A DNA stretch of 34,979 bases, taken from contig JAOARE010000025.1 of NCBI GenBank assembly GCA_025210695.1, positions 1-34,979 of the forward strand, given 5' to 3'. The DNA comes from Rickettsiales bacterium (GTDB taxonomy: Bacteria > Pseudomonadota > Alphaproteobacteria > Rickettsiales > CANDYO01). A program made the position numbers and the translations under genes. Positions 1 to 9,465 of this stretch are shown here, piece by piece (the stretch's first letter is position 1; every line of letters starts with the position of its first letter). The notes below the pieces were generated by a model. The model saw only the letters and a list, made by a program, of their open reading frames with translations, made no database searches and was not told the origin of the DNA.

Positions 1-427
1 GCTTTACTAACTACGTGCCGTTTGGCTAATTTATAGTAACCATAACTTTCGTAACCATCAGTACAAAGTATTTGAACTTTGTAGCCTTTCTTTTTGAGTC
101 TTTGGGCCATTCTAACATAAACCCATTTTTCTCGATTACGACTAACTACAATATCAATAATTTTATTCCTGTTTCGGTCCACAGCAAGCCATACGTAAGA
201 TTTTTGCTCTTTTTTTGGTAAAAAGTAAAAAGCTCATCAACTTCCAATATGGCGATATCTTTTGCGTGTTTTGGAATCTCTGAACTGACTAAATGTGCCT
301 TAAGCATTCTTCCTAACTTTCTAATCCAATGAATTAATAGCGGCGTAGAAATTCCTTCGGCTCGCTCGATTGTCCTCAACCCCATGCCTTCTGTATACAG
401 TTTTATATTACAAAAAAATATCCTTAT
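1..427 (-). pseudogene. IS1-family transposase remnant, cut by the left window edge
   Basis: The minus strand encodes a helix-turn-helix-like segment (LYTEGMGLRTIERAEGIS, then HWIRKLG) followed by the first catalytic aspartate context of IS1 transposases (EVDELFTF). The reading frame then stops unless the ribosome moves back one base at A AAA AAG (plus-strand bases 209-215). After the shift the protein continues with VWLAVDRNRNKI and the second catalytic Asp in LCTDGYESYG, still open at base 1. The third acidic residue would lie outside the window. The amino-terminal zinc finger of InsA is absent: the frame meets a stop at 428-430 and no CxxC pair is seen upstream. So the copy is probably 5'-truncated, although the frameshift itself may be the normal programmed one of this family. 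Confidence 0.75.
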
Positions 428-459
428 TTATCATAGTTTAATAAATATTAATTTTTCTC

Positions 460-488
460 TTGACAAGAAAACATAAATGTTATATTGT
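460..488 (+). promoter_or_regulatory. Predicted sigma-70 promoter of the pentapeptide-repeat gene
   Basis: A perfect -35 box TTGACA (460-465) is followed by TATATT at 481-486 (15-base spacer) or TATTGT at 483-488 (17-base spacer). The start codon is at 525, leaving a leader of about 30 bases. It lies just outside the transposase remnant and points away from it. Confidence 0.55.
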
Positions 489-524
489 GCAGTTTTAATG
501 CTAACTCAAGAGTATTAAAAAACT

Positions 525-1700
525 ATGCTAACTATAAAATCCACAACTTCCGACTTAAAATCTTACCTAACATATTTAAACGATTATCACTTAAAAAATT
601 ATCCTACTCCCTCTAATATAATATATGATGAAGAGCCAATGAGCTTTAAAGAATTTATTATAGATAAATTAAGTCTGGATGAGACACTAGAAATCTCTAT
701 TTTGTTTGAAAAAGAAAACTTTGAAGATTTAAAATTTTTAGGAGAATATAAAGATTGCTACTTTTTGGAATGTAACTTCACAAACACTAACTTAAAAGAT
801 GCTCTTATAAACCAATGCAGCTTCATTAATAACACCTTTATTAATAACTTGCTTACACAACAACATATATTTGACAATAAATTTTTTCTTAATAACTTCT
901 CTTCTAATAATTCGCTCTTAAAACAGGGATATTTATGGTCTTCTAATATCTCCTTAGAGGAAAAACACTTCAACCAAGAAAGCTCTTTAGCAAATTTCTA
1001 TCCATGTACAGAAGAAATGGAAGCAATTTTTGTAGATGACTATGTATACATCAATAAAACCAAAGACGGAGGAATAGCTCATAGCCTTGAGAGCTATAAA
1101 ACAAACCCATTACCTTTTATGGGTGGCTGTATAAACGAAATAAAGAATGGAATCATTGCCTCTAATGACATCTTACAAAATTTTCTACCAGTTTTAAAAA
1201 CAACCGCATATTGTGGCACAGCTCTAACCTATCTTGCTGCCACAAATGCAACAATACACTGCGCTACAACAGCCTTACCTTTAGCTCTTCCCATTCACTC
1301 AATAATAATATCAACACTTCCTGTGCCCGTAATTTTATTATCATCTGCAACATGCCTTGGATATAATTTATACCATGCTCACTGCAAAGGAAATACAGCC
1401 AGTACAGCAATAAGTAAATGTCTAGATACCTTGAATAGAGCAGTGCATGGAACTGTTGACTTTAAATCTATTGAGATAAATATCCATGATCGATTTAATA
1501 AACTAACAGCAGAAGAACAACAAAAAATACTGGAGTCTTCTCCAAATGGCCACTACATGGCACTAACTGAACCAGAATGGACCGATCAAGAAGATGAACA
1601 AGAATACCAGGATTTTAAAACATCCGAAGAATATATCGAAATTGACTGGGTAGATCTTGGAGATCTAAATCTCCTTGAACAAACTACAGACCTTCTTTAA
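525..1700 (+). CDS. Pentapeptide-repeat protein with a hydrophobic hairpin, function unknown
   Basis: A 391-residue protein that I do not recognise as a named family. Residues about 66-125 show an imperfect five-residue periodicity typical of pentapeptide-repeat solenoids (units such as CNFTN, TNLKD, CSFIN, NTFIN), which known proteins use for protein contacts. Residues about 218-285 are strongly hydrophobic and rich in Ala, Thr and Pro, and would make two or more membrane passes. The tail (about 350-380) is acidic. No signal peptide is visible. Nine or so cysteines are scattered through it. A strong promoter precedes it, and its 3' end overlaps the end of dsbD by 17 bases on the other strand. 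Membrane association and a host-interaction role are inference only. Confidence 0.7.
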   Translation: MLTIKSTTSDLKSYLTYLNDYHLKNYPTPSNIIYDEEPMSFKEFIIDKLSLDETLEISILFEKENFEDLKFLGEYKDCYFLECNFTNTNLKDALINQCSFINNTFINNLLTQQHIFDNKFFLNNFSSNNSLLKQGYLWSSNISLEEKHFNQESSLANFYPCTEEMEAIFVDDYVYINKTKDGGIAHSLESYKTNPLPFMGGCINEIKNGIIASNDILQNFLPVLKTTAYCGTALTYLAATNATIHCATTALPLALPIHSIIISTLPVPVILLSSATCLGYNLYHAHCKGNTASTAISKCLDTLNRAVHGTVDFKSIEINIHDRFNKLTAEEQQKILESSPNGHYMALTEPEWTDQEDEQEYQDFKTSEEYIEIDWVDLGDLNLLEQTTDLL

Positions 1701-3717
1701 TGGCTGATATAAACACATTAGGCGTAAGAACAGTTTGTAGAACCTTTCCTTTAGGGTATTTCTTGCTATAAACTAGAGTATATGGAATTCCATGATGGTT
1801 CTTTTCTTTCATTAAATTAGAAACGTCACTACTCGTACTTTTGCTAATATCTGCTCTCATGGCAATAACTTTAAATTTTTCCATTGCATTAATAACCGCA
1901 ACATTATCAAGAGTGGTTACCTTGTTAAGACCGCATGTTGCGCACCAAGAGGCAGATATGTTCACCACAACCACATATCCTTCATCAACTAAAGAATCAA
2001 TAGCAGATGGTTCGTAATCCTGCCAGGTACTTTCCACTAAAGTTGCATTATATTGCTTCTCCATATACAAGTTATGTGGCAGAAAATAGCTTAACCCAAT
2101 AAGTACGGCTAAAATTAGAGTTCTAGCCTTGCTGGTAAGAAATTCTCTCTCATTAACAATAAACTTTATTAGAAGTAAGAGCAAAAATATAGTTATCGCT
2201 GCTTTATAACCTAACTGAGTTGAAACCACATAAATTAACCAAATACTAGTAGTTATAACCGCCATTCCTAAAATCTTCTTAAATACTTCCATCCAAGGAC
2301 CGGGCTTAGGAAGAAATTTAGCCATTTTAGGAAAAGATGCCATAGCTATATATGGCGTAGACATCCCAACTCCCATCACCGTAAATACTATTATCATCTT
2401 TAAGAAATCTGTTGTTAAAGCAAACCCTATTGCAATAGTCACAAATGGAGCAGTACATGGTATTGCAAGCAATGTAGATAATACCCCGCTAGCAAAAAAA
2501 CCTAATATTCCAGTTTGCTCTGATTTAATATGAAAAATCTTAACTAGGAAATGAGGCACCTGAATACTAAACTCTTCCTTAGACAGTAAGTTTATAGCTA
2601 TAAAACTTAATACCAGAATCATTGTAATAAGATAAAACGGTTGCTGAAAATGAATACCTAACCCTGTCTGATAGCCTAAGAACTGAAGCCCGTAGGTTAA
2701 CAAAGCAAAACAAATAAATGTACTAACAATTCCTGCGCTCTGCGCTATCAAATTCTTTCTAATAAGATTTTTATTTTTTCCCGCTAATTTTATTAAGTGC
2801 AAAGCTTTTAATGCTAATACCGGCAAGACGCAAGGCATAACATTTAATATCATTCCTCCTAATAAAGCCATCAATAAAATCCATATAAATGAATTTAAGC
2901 TTTCTTCTCCACTTATTGTAATCGGAGTTGTTGTCAACTCAACACTGTGTCCATTGTCAGCTACAAGATTTATATATATCTTATCTTCAATCTTTAAATA
3001 TCTTTTATTATTAATTTCAAAAGGTATACGAATGATTTGACCGTCCTGGCTACTAATGACATTAAAATCAGCTGGTTCAAAATTGACATATTCAGGTAAA
3101 TCTAAAAATATTTGTGGATCCCATAAAGTTTTTTCATTTGTAAACTCAATATTAAGCCAATGTTTACCATCTATAACCTCTTGTTCCACTTTATGTATGT
3201 TAAGTCCTTCGCTACCATTTTCTTGAGGAGTTTTGGCTAGAGCTTCCATTGCCACCCCTAAATCATAGGAATCATTTGTAATAACGTTAGACAAATTTAT
3301 GTTATAAGTGCTACAGGATTTTTGACAAATAGCAAAACTAATATCAACATCCAAATGAATATCTTTATTGGGATCATTAGGAGTGAGTTTTACGATGAAG
3401 TCTGTATCTTGTTGATAAACATAGCTAGCAACATTGTTTTTTAAGTATAATTCAGGAACTGGCCAGAAAACTTTTGTATCTTTTATATTTCTAGATTTGG
3501 AGAAATTAAACTTAGTAGGAAGGCCTAATTCTCCAGGCTCCCTCCAGTAAAACTTGGCATTATTTTTTAACTCAAAAGATATTATCGCATATTGCCCTAA
3601 AGGTTTTAAAGTAACTCTAAAATCCTTAGCATTATACTGCTCTTGTCCCTTCGCTACGCCGCTAAATAAAATAATTATAATAGTAATCAGCTGCAAAACA
3701 TGTCTTTTGATGCTCAT
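1684..3717 (-). CDS. dsbD: Thiol:disulfide interchange protein DsbD (ScsB-like)
   Basis: DsbD carries electrons from cytoplasmic thioredoxin across the inner membrane to periplasmic disulfide proteins. All three parts are visible in the 677 residues. First, a signal peptide (about 1-24) and a periplasmic N-domain with a cysteine pair at 131/135 (AICQKSC). Second, a membrane domain from about residue 275 to 545 with the two proline-flanked redox cysteines Cys296 (MPCVLPV) and Cys421 (IPCTAPF). Third, a C-terminal thioredoxin domain with WCATC (Cys592/595). Length and order are normal for the family; the CxxxC N-domain is closer to the ScsB-type branch than to E. coli DsbD. An AAGGA ribosome site precedes the start. 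It is a single gene, divergent from the AsmA-like gene. Confidence 0.93.
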   Translation of the reverse strand: MSIKRHVLQLITIIIILFSGVAKGQEQYNAKDFRVTLKPLGQYAIISFELKNNAKFYWREPGELGLPTKFNFSKSRNIKDTKVFWPVPELYLKNNVASYVYQQDTDFIVKLTPNDPNKDIHLDVDISFAICQKSCSTYNINLSNVITNDSYDLGVAMEALAKTPQENGSEGLNIHKVEQEVIDGKHWLNIEFTNEKTLWDPQIFLDLPEYVNFEPADFNVISSQDGQIIRIPFEINNKRYLKIEDKIYINLVADNGHSVELTTTPITISGEESLNSFIWILLMALLGGMILNVMPCVLPVLALKALHLIKLAGKNKNLIRKNLIAQSAGIVSTFICFALLTYGLQFLGYQTGLGIHFQQPFYLITMILVLSFIAINLLSKEEFSIQVPHFLVKIFHIKSEQTGILGFFASGVLSTLLAIPCTAPFVTIAIGFALTTDFLKMIIVFTVMGVGMSTPYIAMASFPKMAKFLPKPGPWMEVFKKILGMAVITTSIWLIYVVSTQLGYKAAITIFLLLLLIKFIVNEREFLTSKARTLILAVLIGLSYFLPHNLYMEKQYNATLVESTWQDYEPSAIDSLVDEGYVVVVNISASWCATCGLNKVTTLDNVAVINAMEKFKVIAMRADISKSTSSDVSNLMKEKNHHGIPYTLVYSKKYPKGKVLQTVLTPNVFISAIKEGL

Positions 3718-3756
3718 AAAAATCCTTATAGCGGTTTAATTATTGATGTTTTTAAG

Positions 3757-3785
3757 ATTCTACTATGAGCTAACCAATTAATCAA
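3757..3785 (-). promoter_or_regulatory. Predicted promoter of dsbD
   Basis: On the minus strand TTGATT (3785-3780) and TAGAAT (3762-3757) are separated by exactly 17 bases, about 40 bases upstream of the dsbD start codon. Confidence 0.45.
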
Positions 3786-3848
3786 TTATACTTATTTAAA
3801 AAAAGGGGGAAAACCTCTAATTCTACACATTCTAAGACATAATAAATT

Positions 3849-6482
3849 ATGAGAATTATTATAAAACTTTTAAGAAACGTTACTTTATTTACAACTGGAC
3901 TAGCTCTGCTTTTAATAATAGCTATGGTTTCTTTAAATACCCGAAGTTTTACTGTTAGTAACGATAACCTTCAAAAACTTCTTCAGTACTATGATAACAA
4001 ATTAACAATTCAAACAGAAGGAGCTAAACTTATTTTCTTAGGAAAAGAGATCCAGCTTGATGTATCTTCAGCTAAAATAGACAAAAATTCTTCTACTTTT
4101 ATAAAGCTTAAAAACCTTAATTTGTCATTTAATCTATTATCCCTAGATGCTCTAGCTAAGTTAGATCTCTTTGATACCGAAATAACAAATTTAATTAGTC
4201 TAAATGCTCCTGTAGAAATAACCTCTGTTATTGATAACATCATTCAATATAATTACATAGTTTGTGATGGAAAAATAACAATAAGCTTTGGTCTTTTTAA
4301 AGACTATCAGGCAACATTAAATTTGTTTAGCAAAACAGGATGGGTTGATCCCCAAAAAAATAATCTGAGTAAATTAGATCTAAAAGAATTTGTTTTAAAT
4401 CTAGATTATCAACTAGAGAAACTATCGATTAAAAAAATCCATTTTGAATATGCAAACAGTTTTAAAGCATCCTTCAGCGGAGATTTTAATCTTGATAAAA
4501 ATAATCTAAAATCAGCAAAGTTCCAAACAAATATATCACAGCTCCCCATTAATTATTTAGATGGTTTCTGGCCTAGAAATATATCACCTAACCTTCAAGC
4601 TTGGGTAACTAATAATATTAACAACGGCATTGTAACCAAGGTACAGGGAATATTCACACTTACTGAAGAAGATCTACAAAAAGATCTTCCCCCCAAAGAA
4701 TCCATTAATGTATCTATGAAATTAAAGGACATGGATTTGAAATATCTTGAGCAATATAGTCCTATCTCACAAATAGATGGAATTCTGAAGATCGATGGTC
4801 ATGGACTTTATTTAGATGCAGAAACAGCAGAAACCTCAGGATGCAATCTTAAAAATATTAAATTAGATATCCCCTTTAATAACTTTACTTTATCTGTTAA
4901 ATCTCAGGTTAATGGAGATATTGCTAACCTAAATCAATTCATTCCTAAGAATATATCAGATGATCTTTTGAATTATAATATCGACTTCCCTCTTATTAAA
5001 GGATATTTCGATGGAATGCTTTATTTAAATTTTCCAATTTTTGAAGATTTTAGTTTTAAGAGTTTTAAAATTGATGCCCAAGCTAATATTAATAATGTTA
5101 CTTTAGACACAAAAGAACGTATTAAATTTAAAGATGGCAGCTTTCAATTATTAAATAAGGATAATGAGATTAAATTAAAATTAAATGGATATAAAAATTT
5201 CTCTATAGAAATAGACCTAGATAATGAGTCAGATAGAAATCCCGAGGGACAAATAAATATAATCGCAGAGATAGACGCTAACAAAAAATTAAATTTTCAA
5301 GATAAAATATCATTTAGAAATGGACTAATAAAACCTATAATTCATTTAAAGCCTAAATCATGGGATGTGGAGTTAGATTTTTCAGATGTCGATATATATT
5401 TATCTCCTCTTGGATATACAAAACCTAAATCAGCAGACCTATTTATAAAATGCTCAGGTGACTTTAATAATAAAGTCATTAGAAGTAAATCTTGCACTAT
5501 GAATGGAAAAGACATATCTGGTGATATATCATTTAATATAACAAATGATGAACTAACCAATTTAGAGCTTAAAGATTTTAGAATTGGGCCAAATAGATTT
5601 GACTTTCAAAGCTTATACAAAAATAAAATCTATAATTATAATCTTTCAGCAGAATACATTAATTTAAACGATTACTCCTTAGGTGGAAATTCTTCTAATA
5701 ACAAAAATTCTTTTGATTATAAAATTGTCTTTGCTGTAGATAAAGCGCGCATGCCTAATAAAAATTACCTACATGATATTACAGGAAAAATTATTCAAAT
5801 TGGTAATAATCCTATAGACATAGACTTTAAAGCTTTTGCAGATAAAGAAAAAATATCTATTGTTAAATCTAAAAAAGATAACTTAACTCAATATATATTA
5901 CACAGCAAAAATGCTTCAATATTTGCTCAAGATTTTGGAATTTATCAAAATACTAAAAAAGGAGAAATCTGGATCAAAGGGTCCCCTAAAAAAACAAAAA
6001 ATATATTATCCTACCATGGAACTTTTTCGTTAGATGACTTTGCTTTTACCAATACTTCAGCTTTCACCAAAATTATTCTTGGTGTGTTGTCACCTTTAAA
6101 TTCTCCAGAAGCAGTGGCCCAATCATTAAAAGGGGGGTCCTTACCTGCAGAATCATTTGATGCTGATTGGGAATTTAATAATGGCTCTTTAGAAATTAAA
6201 AATGCTAGAATAAAAGGCCCATCATATACCATAAGATTCTCTGGTAATATAAATTTTAAAGAAAGCACTATAAATATTAAAGGAATTTATATTCCTTCTG
6301 CATATGGTATTAATTCACTAGTTTCTGATATACCATTAGTTGGAAGTATTCTCTCTGGAGGAAAAGATTCTGCATTATTTGGAGCCAATTTCTCCGTTAA
6401 AGGAAACCTTAAAGATCCTAAAATTTCCTTTGATACCCTAACAGCATTAACCCCTGGATTTATCAGGAATTTATTTAATTAA
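3849..6482 (+). CDS. YhdP/AsmA-like inner-membrane-anchored envelope protein
   Basis: An 877-residue protein with one membrane anchor at about residues 9-29 and then a very long beta-rich region of alternating polar and apolar strands, with no cysteine-rich or enzymatic motif. The C-terminus (from about residue 750) has the typical AsmA-family closing layout: a small-residue turn (SLKGGSLPAESFDADW), a strand pair ending in RFSGNINF, the hydrophobic PLVGSILSGG segment, then FSVKGNLKDPKISF. AsmA-clan proteins (YhdP, TamB, YdbH) span the periplasm as grooves thought to carry phospholipid to the outer membrane; the length fits a mid-sized member. The ribosome site is poor. It converges on uvrB with only 7 bases between the stop codons. 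Confidence 0.8.
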   Translation: MRIIIKLLRNVTLFTTGLALLLIIAMVSLNTRSFTVSNDNLQKLLQYYDNKLTIQTEGAKLIFLGKEIQLDVSSAKIDKNSSTFIKLKNLNLSFNLLSLDALAKLDLFDTEITNLISLNAPVEITSVIDNIIQYNYIVCDGKITISFGLFKDYQATLNLFSKTGWVDPQKNNLSKLDLKEFVLNLDYQLEKLSIKKIHFEYANSFKASFSGDFNLDKNNLKSAKFQTNISQLPINYLDGFWPRNISPNLQAWVTNNINNGIVTKVQGIFTLTEEDLQKDLPPKESINVSMKLKDMDLKYLEQYSPISQIDGILKIDGHGLYLDAETAETSGCNLKNIKLDIPFNNFTLSVKSQVNGDIANLNQFIPKNISDDLLNYNIDFPLIKGYFDGMLYLNFPIFEDFSFKSFKIDAQANINNVTLDTKERIKFKDGSFQLLNKDNEIKLKLNGYKNFSIEIDLDNESDRNPEGQINIIAEIDANKKLNFQDKISFRNGLIKPIIHLKPKSWDVELDFSDVDIYLSPLGYTKPKSADLFIKCSGDFNNKVIRSKSCTMNGKDISGDISFNITNDELTNLELKDFRIGPNRFDFQSLYKNKIYNYNLSAEYINLNDYSLGGNSSNNKNSFDYKIVFAVDKARMPNKNYLHDITGKIIQIGNNPIDIDFKAFADKEKISIVKSKKDNLTQYILHSKNASIFAQDFGIYQNTKKGEIWIKGSPKKTKNILSYHGTFSLDDFAFTNTSAFTKIILGVLSPLNSPEAVAQSLKGGSLPAESFDADWEFNNGSLEIKNARIKGPSYTIRFSGNINFKESTINIKGIYIPSAYGINSLVSDIPLVGSILSGGKDSALFGANFSVKGNLKDPKISFDTLTALTPGFIRNLFN

Positions 6483-6489
6483 AAGATGT

Positions 6490-8469
6490 TTATCCTAACT
6501 GAAGAATTTTCTCTAGTTCTTTAATTTCATCTCTTAACTTTGCAGCATATTCAAAATCTAAGTCTCCTGCTGCTTTAAACATCTTATAAGATAATTCATT
6601 AATTGTTTTAGATATCTTTTCAGGAGACGCTTTTTTACTTACTGGCTCAATAATTTTTTCAATGTTGAAGCTATAGAAATCTTCTTTTATAGATTTGGTA
6701 ATAGTTTCCGGAATAATATTATTATCTAGATTATATTGTATTTGGATATTTCTTCTTCTCTCATTCTCATCCAAAGCTTTCTGAATAGAATTTGTTATCT
6801 TATCAGCATAGAGAATCACTTTTCCTTCAACGTTTCTAGCAGCTCTGCCTATGGTTTGAATCAATGAAGTTTCAGAGCGTAAAAATCCTTCTTTATCTGC
6901 ATCTAGAATTGCCACTAAACCACATTCTGGAATATCTAATCCTTCTCTAAGTAAGTTTATACCTACTAATACATCAATCTCTCCTTTGCGTAATTGCTGA
7001 ATAATATCTATCCTCTCTAAAGTTTTAATATCAGAATGAAGATAAGCCGCTTTAATATTATGTTCTATTAAATATTGCTGTAGATGCTCTGCCATTTTCT
7101 TGGTTAAAGTGATAGCCAAAACACGTAGATCTTTTTTTACTAAAGCCTTTATTTCAAATAATAAATCTTCAACTTGATTGACAACTGGTCTTATAGAGCA
7201 AATAGGATCGACTAACCCTGTTGGACGGGTTAATAATTCAACTCGTTTATTATCAGTTAACCCCAATTCAAATTTACCTGGAGTTGCTGAAACGAAGATA
7301 GTCTTGGGGCGCATATTATCCCATTCTTCGAATTTAAGCGGACGATTATCACATGCTGAAGGAAGTCGAAATCCATGTTCGACAAGAGAAGTTTTTCGTG
7401 CTCTATCTCCATTGTACATAGCTCCAATTTGTGGAACTGAAACATGACTTTCGTCAATAAATAACACTGACTCTTTAGGAAAATATTCAAATAAGGTTGG
7501 GGGAGGAGCTCCAGCTTTTCTTCCTGTTATATAGCGAGAGTAATTTTCAATTCCCTTACATGTTCCAGAAGCTTGCATCATTTCTATATCATATAAGGTT
7601 CTTTGTTTTAGTCGATGTGCTTCCAATCCTAAATCTTGGCTTTTTAAATATTCTAAGCGATGGTCTAAATCATCCATTATCTGGGTTATAGCTCCAGATA
7701 TTATTTCTTTTGAAGAAATAAAATGACTATTTGGAAAAACTGTTATTTTATCTAATTTTTCTTTCTTCTGGCTTGTTAAAGCATCAATTTCTACAATTGA
7801 TTCAATATTATTACCAAAAAATGAAATTCTCCAAGCTTTATCAGAATAATGCGATGGAAAAATATCCACCACATCTCCCTTTATTCTAAATTTTCCTCGA
7901 GAAAACTCATAATCATTGCGTTCATAAAGTAGTGCTATTAACTCTTTTGCTAAAGTAGTTGGGGCAATTTTATCTCCAAGATTGATTTGGTACCTAGATT
8001 CAGAGTAGCTCTCAGGAGAACCAAGACCATAAATACACGACACAGAAGAAATAATAATAACATCATTTCTTTCAAATAAAGCTCTAGTAGCTGAGTGGCG
8101 AAACTGATCGATTTGCTCATTAATAGACGCATCTTTTTCAATATAAGTGTCAGTCCTTGGGATATATGCTTCTGGCTGATAATAGTCATAGTAAGAAACA
8201 AAATATTCTACTGCATTATCAGGAAAAAAACCCTTCATTTCTTCATAAAGCTGCGCGGCCAAAGTTTTATTATGCGCCATTATCAATGCAGGGCATTGTA
8301 AATCGTGGATAATATTTGCCATAGTAAAAGTTTTTCCAGAACCGGTAACACCAAGTAATACTTGATTCTGTTGGGAGTTTTTTACCCCACTGACCAAAGA
8401 GTTCTTGGCTGCTTCTTGTGCTGGAGAAATAGTAAAATTAGATGAGAGCTTAAAACTATTACCTGACAT
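6490..8469 (-). CDS. uvrB: Excinuclease ABC subunit B
   Basis: UvrB is the damage-verifying helicase-like subunit of nucleotide excision repair; it takes over lesion DNA from UvrA and recruits UvrC. The 659 residues carry the P-loop GVTGSGKT (40-47), the beta-hairpin region with [12 protein letters not shown] that is wedged between strands, the SCIYGLG motif, the helicase Asp-Glu motif in LFIDESHV, motif [11 protein letters not shown], and the C-terminal UVR domain (about 620-655) that binds UvrC. Length agrees with the E. coli protein (about 670). A ribosome site AAGGTG lies about 12 bases upstream of the ATG. It stands alone, convergent with the AsmA-like gene. Confidence 0.97.
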   Translation of the reverse strand: MSGNSFKLSSNFTISPAQEAAKNSLVSGVKNSQQNQVLLGVTGSGKTFTMANIIHDLQCPALIMAHNKTLAAQLYEEMKGFFPDNAVEYFVSYYDYYQPEAYIPRTDTYIEKDASINEQIDQFRHSATRALFERNDVIIISSVSCIYGLGSPESYSESRYQINLGDKIAPTTLAKELIALLYERNDYEFSRGKFRIKGDVVDIFPSHYSDKAWRISFFGNNIESIVEIDALTSQKKEKLDKITVFPNSHFISSKEIISGAITQIMDDLDHRLEYLKSQDLGLEAHRLKQRTLYDIEMMQASGTCKGIENYSRYITGRKAGAPPPTLFEYFPKESVLFIDESHVSVPQIGAMYNGDRARKTSLVEHGFRLPSACDNRPLKFEEWDNMRPKTIFVSATPGKFELGLTDNKRVELLTRPTGLVDPICSIRPVVNQVEDLLFEIKALVKKDLRVLAITLTKKMAEHLQQYLIEHNIKAAYLHSDIKTLERIDIIQQLRKGEIDVLVGINLLREGLDIPECGLVAILDADKEGFLRSETSLIQTIGRAARNVEGKVILYADKITNSIQKALDENERRRNIQIQYNLDNNIIPETITKSIKEDFYSFNIEKIIEPVSKKASPEKISKTINELSYKMFKAAGDLDFEYAAKLRDEIKELEKILQLG

Positions 8470-8504
8470 AGAAAATTACACCTTACTATATATCTTCTTC
8501 ATAT

Positions 8505-8520
8505 TAGCATGATTATGCTA
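8505..8520. promoter_or_regulatory. Palindrome upstream of uvrB
   Basis: TAGCAT-GATT-ATGCTA has perfect six-base arms and lies 36-51 bases upstream of the uvrB start codon, where a promoter would be expected. It is not the alphaproteobacterial SOS pattern GTTC-N7-GTTC. Whether it is an operator is inference. Confidence 0.3.
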
Positions 8521-8625
8521 TAACTAAAGTAGAATATTAATCCAGCATCATTAATCTAAAATTAATAAACTTACTTTATGCTTTAAATATAAATTCTTTC
8601 TATCACATTAAATGAGGATAAAATT

Positions 8626-8886
8626 ATGAATTTAAGAAGCTTCACCCATCGCTCTCTCCCCAGCAATACAACAATCAACTCTACCACATATGACAGCTCA
8701 GAACTTCCAGAAAATCCAATTTATTCAACATTAATCCTAATAGGAATAGCCATAACAGCATCCTGTGCATGTTATTGTTGCACCTCAAAGATAATTTTAG
8801 AAAAAGATCTATTTTTAGGTAGCATTAAAGATCATGTAAATCTTATAGGAAAAACCACAGAAAGCGCTACTGAAGAAGCTTTATAA
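8626..8886 (+). CDS. Small cysteine-rich single-pass membrane protein, unknown
   Basis: An 86-residue protein with no recognised family. A GAGG ribosome site (8614-8617) with an 8-base spacer supports the start. The first 30 residues are polar and rich in Ser/Thr/Asn; residues about 33-55 form one membrane helix ending in a cysteine cluster (four Cys within SCACYCC); a charged tail follows. The cluster beside the membrane could bind metal or be lipid-modified, but nothing shows this. Its last six bases overlap the end of pgpA on the other strand. Confidence 0.6.
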   Translation: MNLRSFTHRSLPSNTTINSTTYDSSELPENPIYSTLILIGIAITASCACYCCTSKIILEKDLFLGSIKDHVNLIGKTTESATEEAL

Positions 8887-9465
8887 TCTATCAACTACCG
8901 AATAAAAGATAAAATAGTGAAATACACTTGCAAAAATTGCTGCAGCAACATCATCAAGCATGACTCCAAAACCACCTTTAAAATTCTTATCGATATAATT
9001 TATAGGCCAGGGTTTAAATATATCGAATAATCTAAATAGAACAAAAGCTGAAAATAAATTTATCCAAACTAAATTAATTTCACTAATCCCTATATCTATA
9101 AACTTTTTTAAAGAATCAACTCCAATATATGGTAAGAAGAAAATTATAATACATATAGTAAGAGATTGTCCCACCACTTCATCTATTACTACTTCTTTAG
9201 GGTCATGCTTCTTTGTTCGAGCACTATAATGATCTATAGCCCAAGCACCAACAAAAAACAAACCTGTAAAAAATACTAACAAACTATTAGTTAGATCAGG
9301 AGAGGCTAAACTAGAAACACCTCCTTTTATGTAAATCAACCCTAAAGCTAAAAGAAAATATAAAGGAAAAGCTACTATTGATCCTAAAGTTCCAGGAGCT
9401 ATTGGAGAAAATCCTACGCCAAAAAAAGTAACAATAATTGTAGTTAGAGAAAATTTATTCTTCAT
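8881..9465 (-). CDS. pgpA: Phosphatidylglycerophosphatase A
   Basis: PgpA removes the phosphate of phosphatidylglycerol phosphate to give phosphatidylglycerol at the inner membrane. The 194 residues show the family landmarks in order: GVGFSPIAPGTLGS near residue 17-30, the acidic motif DPKEVVIDEVVGQ in the middle, and RLFDIFKPWPI with LDDVAAA near the end, within four hydrophobic segments. Length is normal. The start overlaps the end of the upstream glycosyltransferase frame by 11 bases, so it is the last gene of the lolC-led operon and probably translationally coupled. Coupling to a broken glycosyltransferase could alter its expression. Confidence 0.93.
   Translation of the reverse strand: MKNKFSLTTIIVTFFGVGFSPIAPGTLGSIVAFPLYFLLALGLIYIKGGVSSLASPDLTNSLLVFFTGLFFVGAWAIDHYSARTKKHDPKEVVIDEVVGQSLTICIIIFFLPYIGVDSLKKFIDIGISEINLVWINLFSAFVLFRLFDIFKPWPINYIDKNFKGGFGVMLDDVAAAIFASVFHYFIFYSVVDRL

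Noticed and set aside
1659..1674. Hairpin GGAGAT-CTAA-ATCTCC near the pentapeptide/dsbD junction as a terminator
   Set aside because: It lies inside coding sequence and has no T tract on either strand, so it is not a convincing intrinsic terminator.
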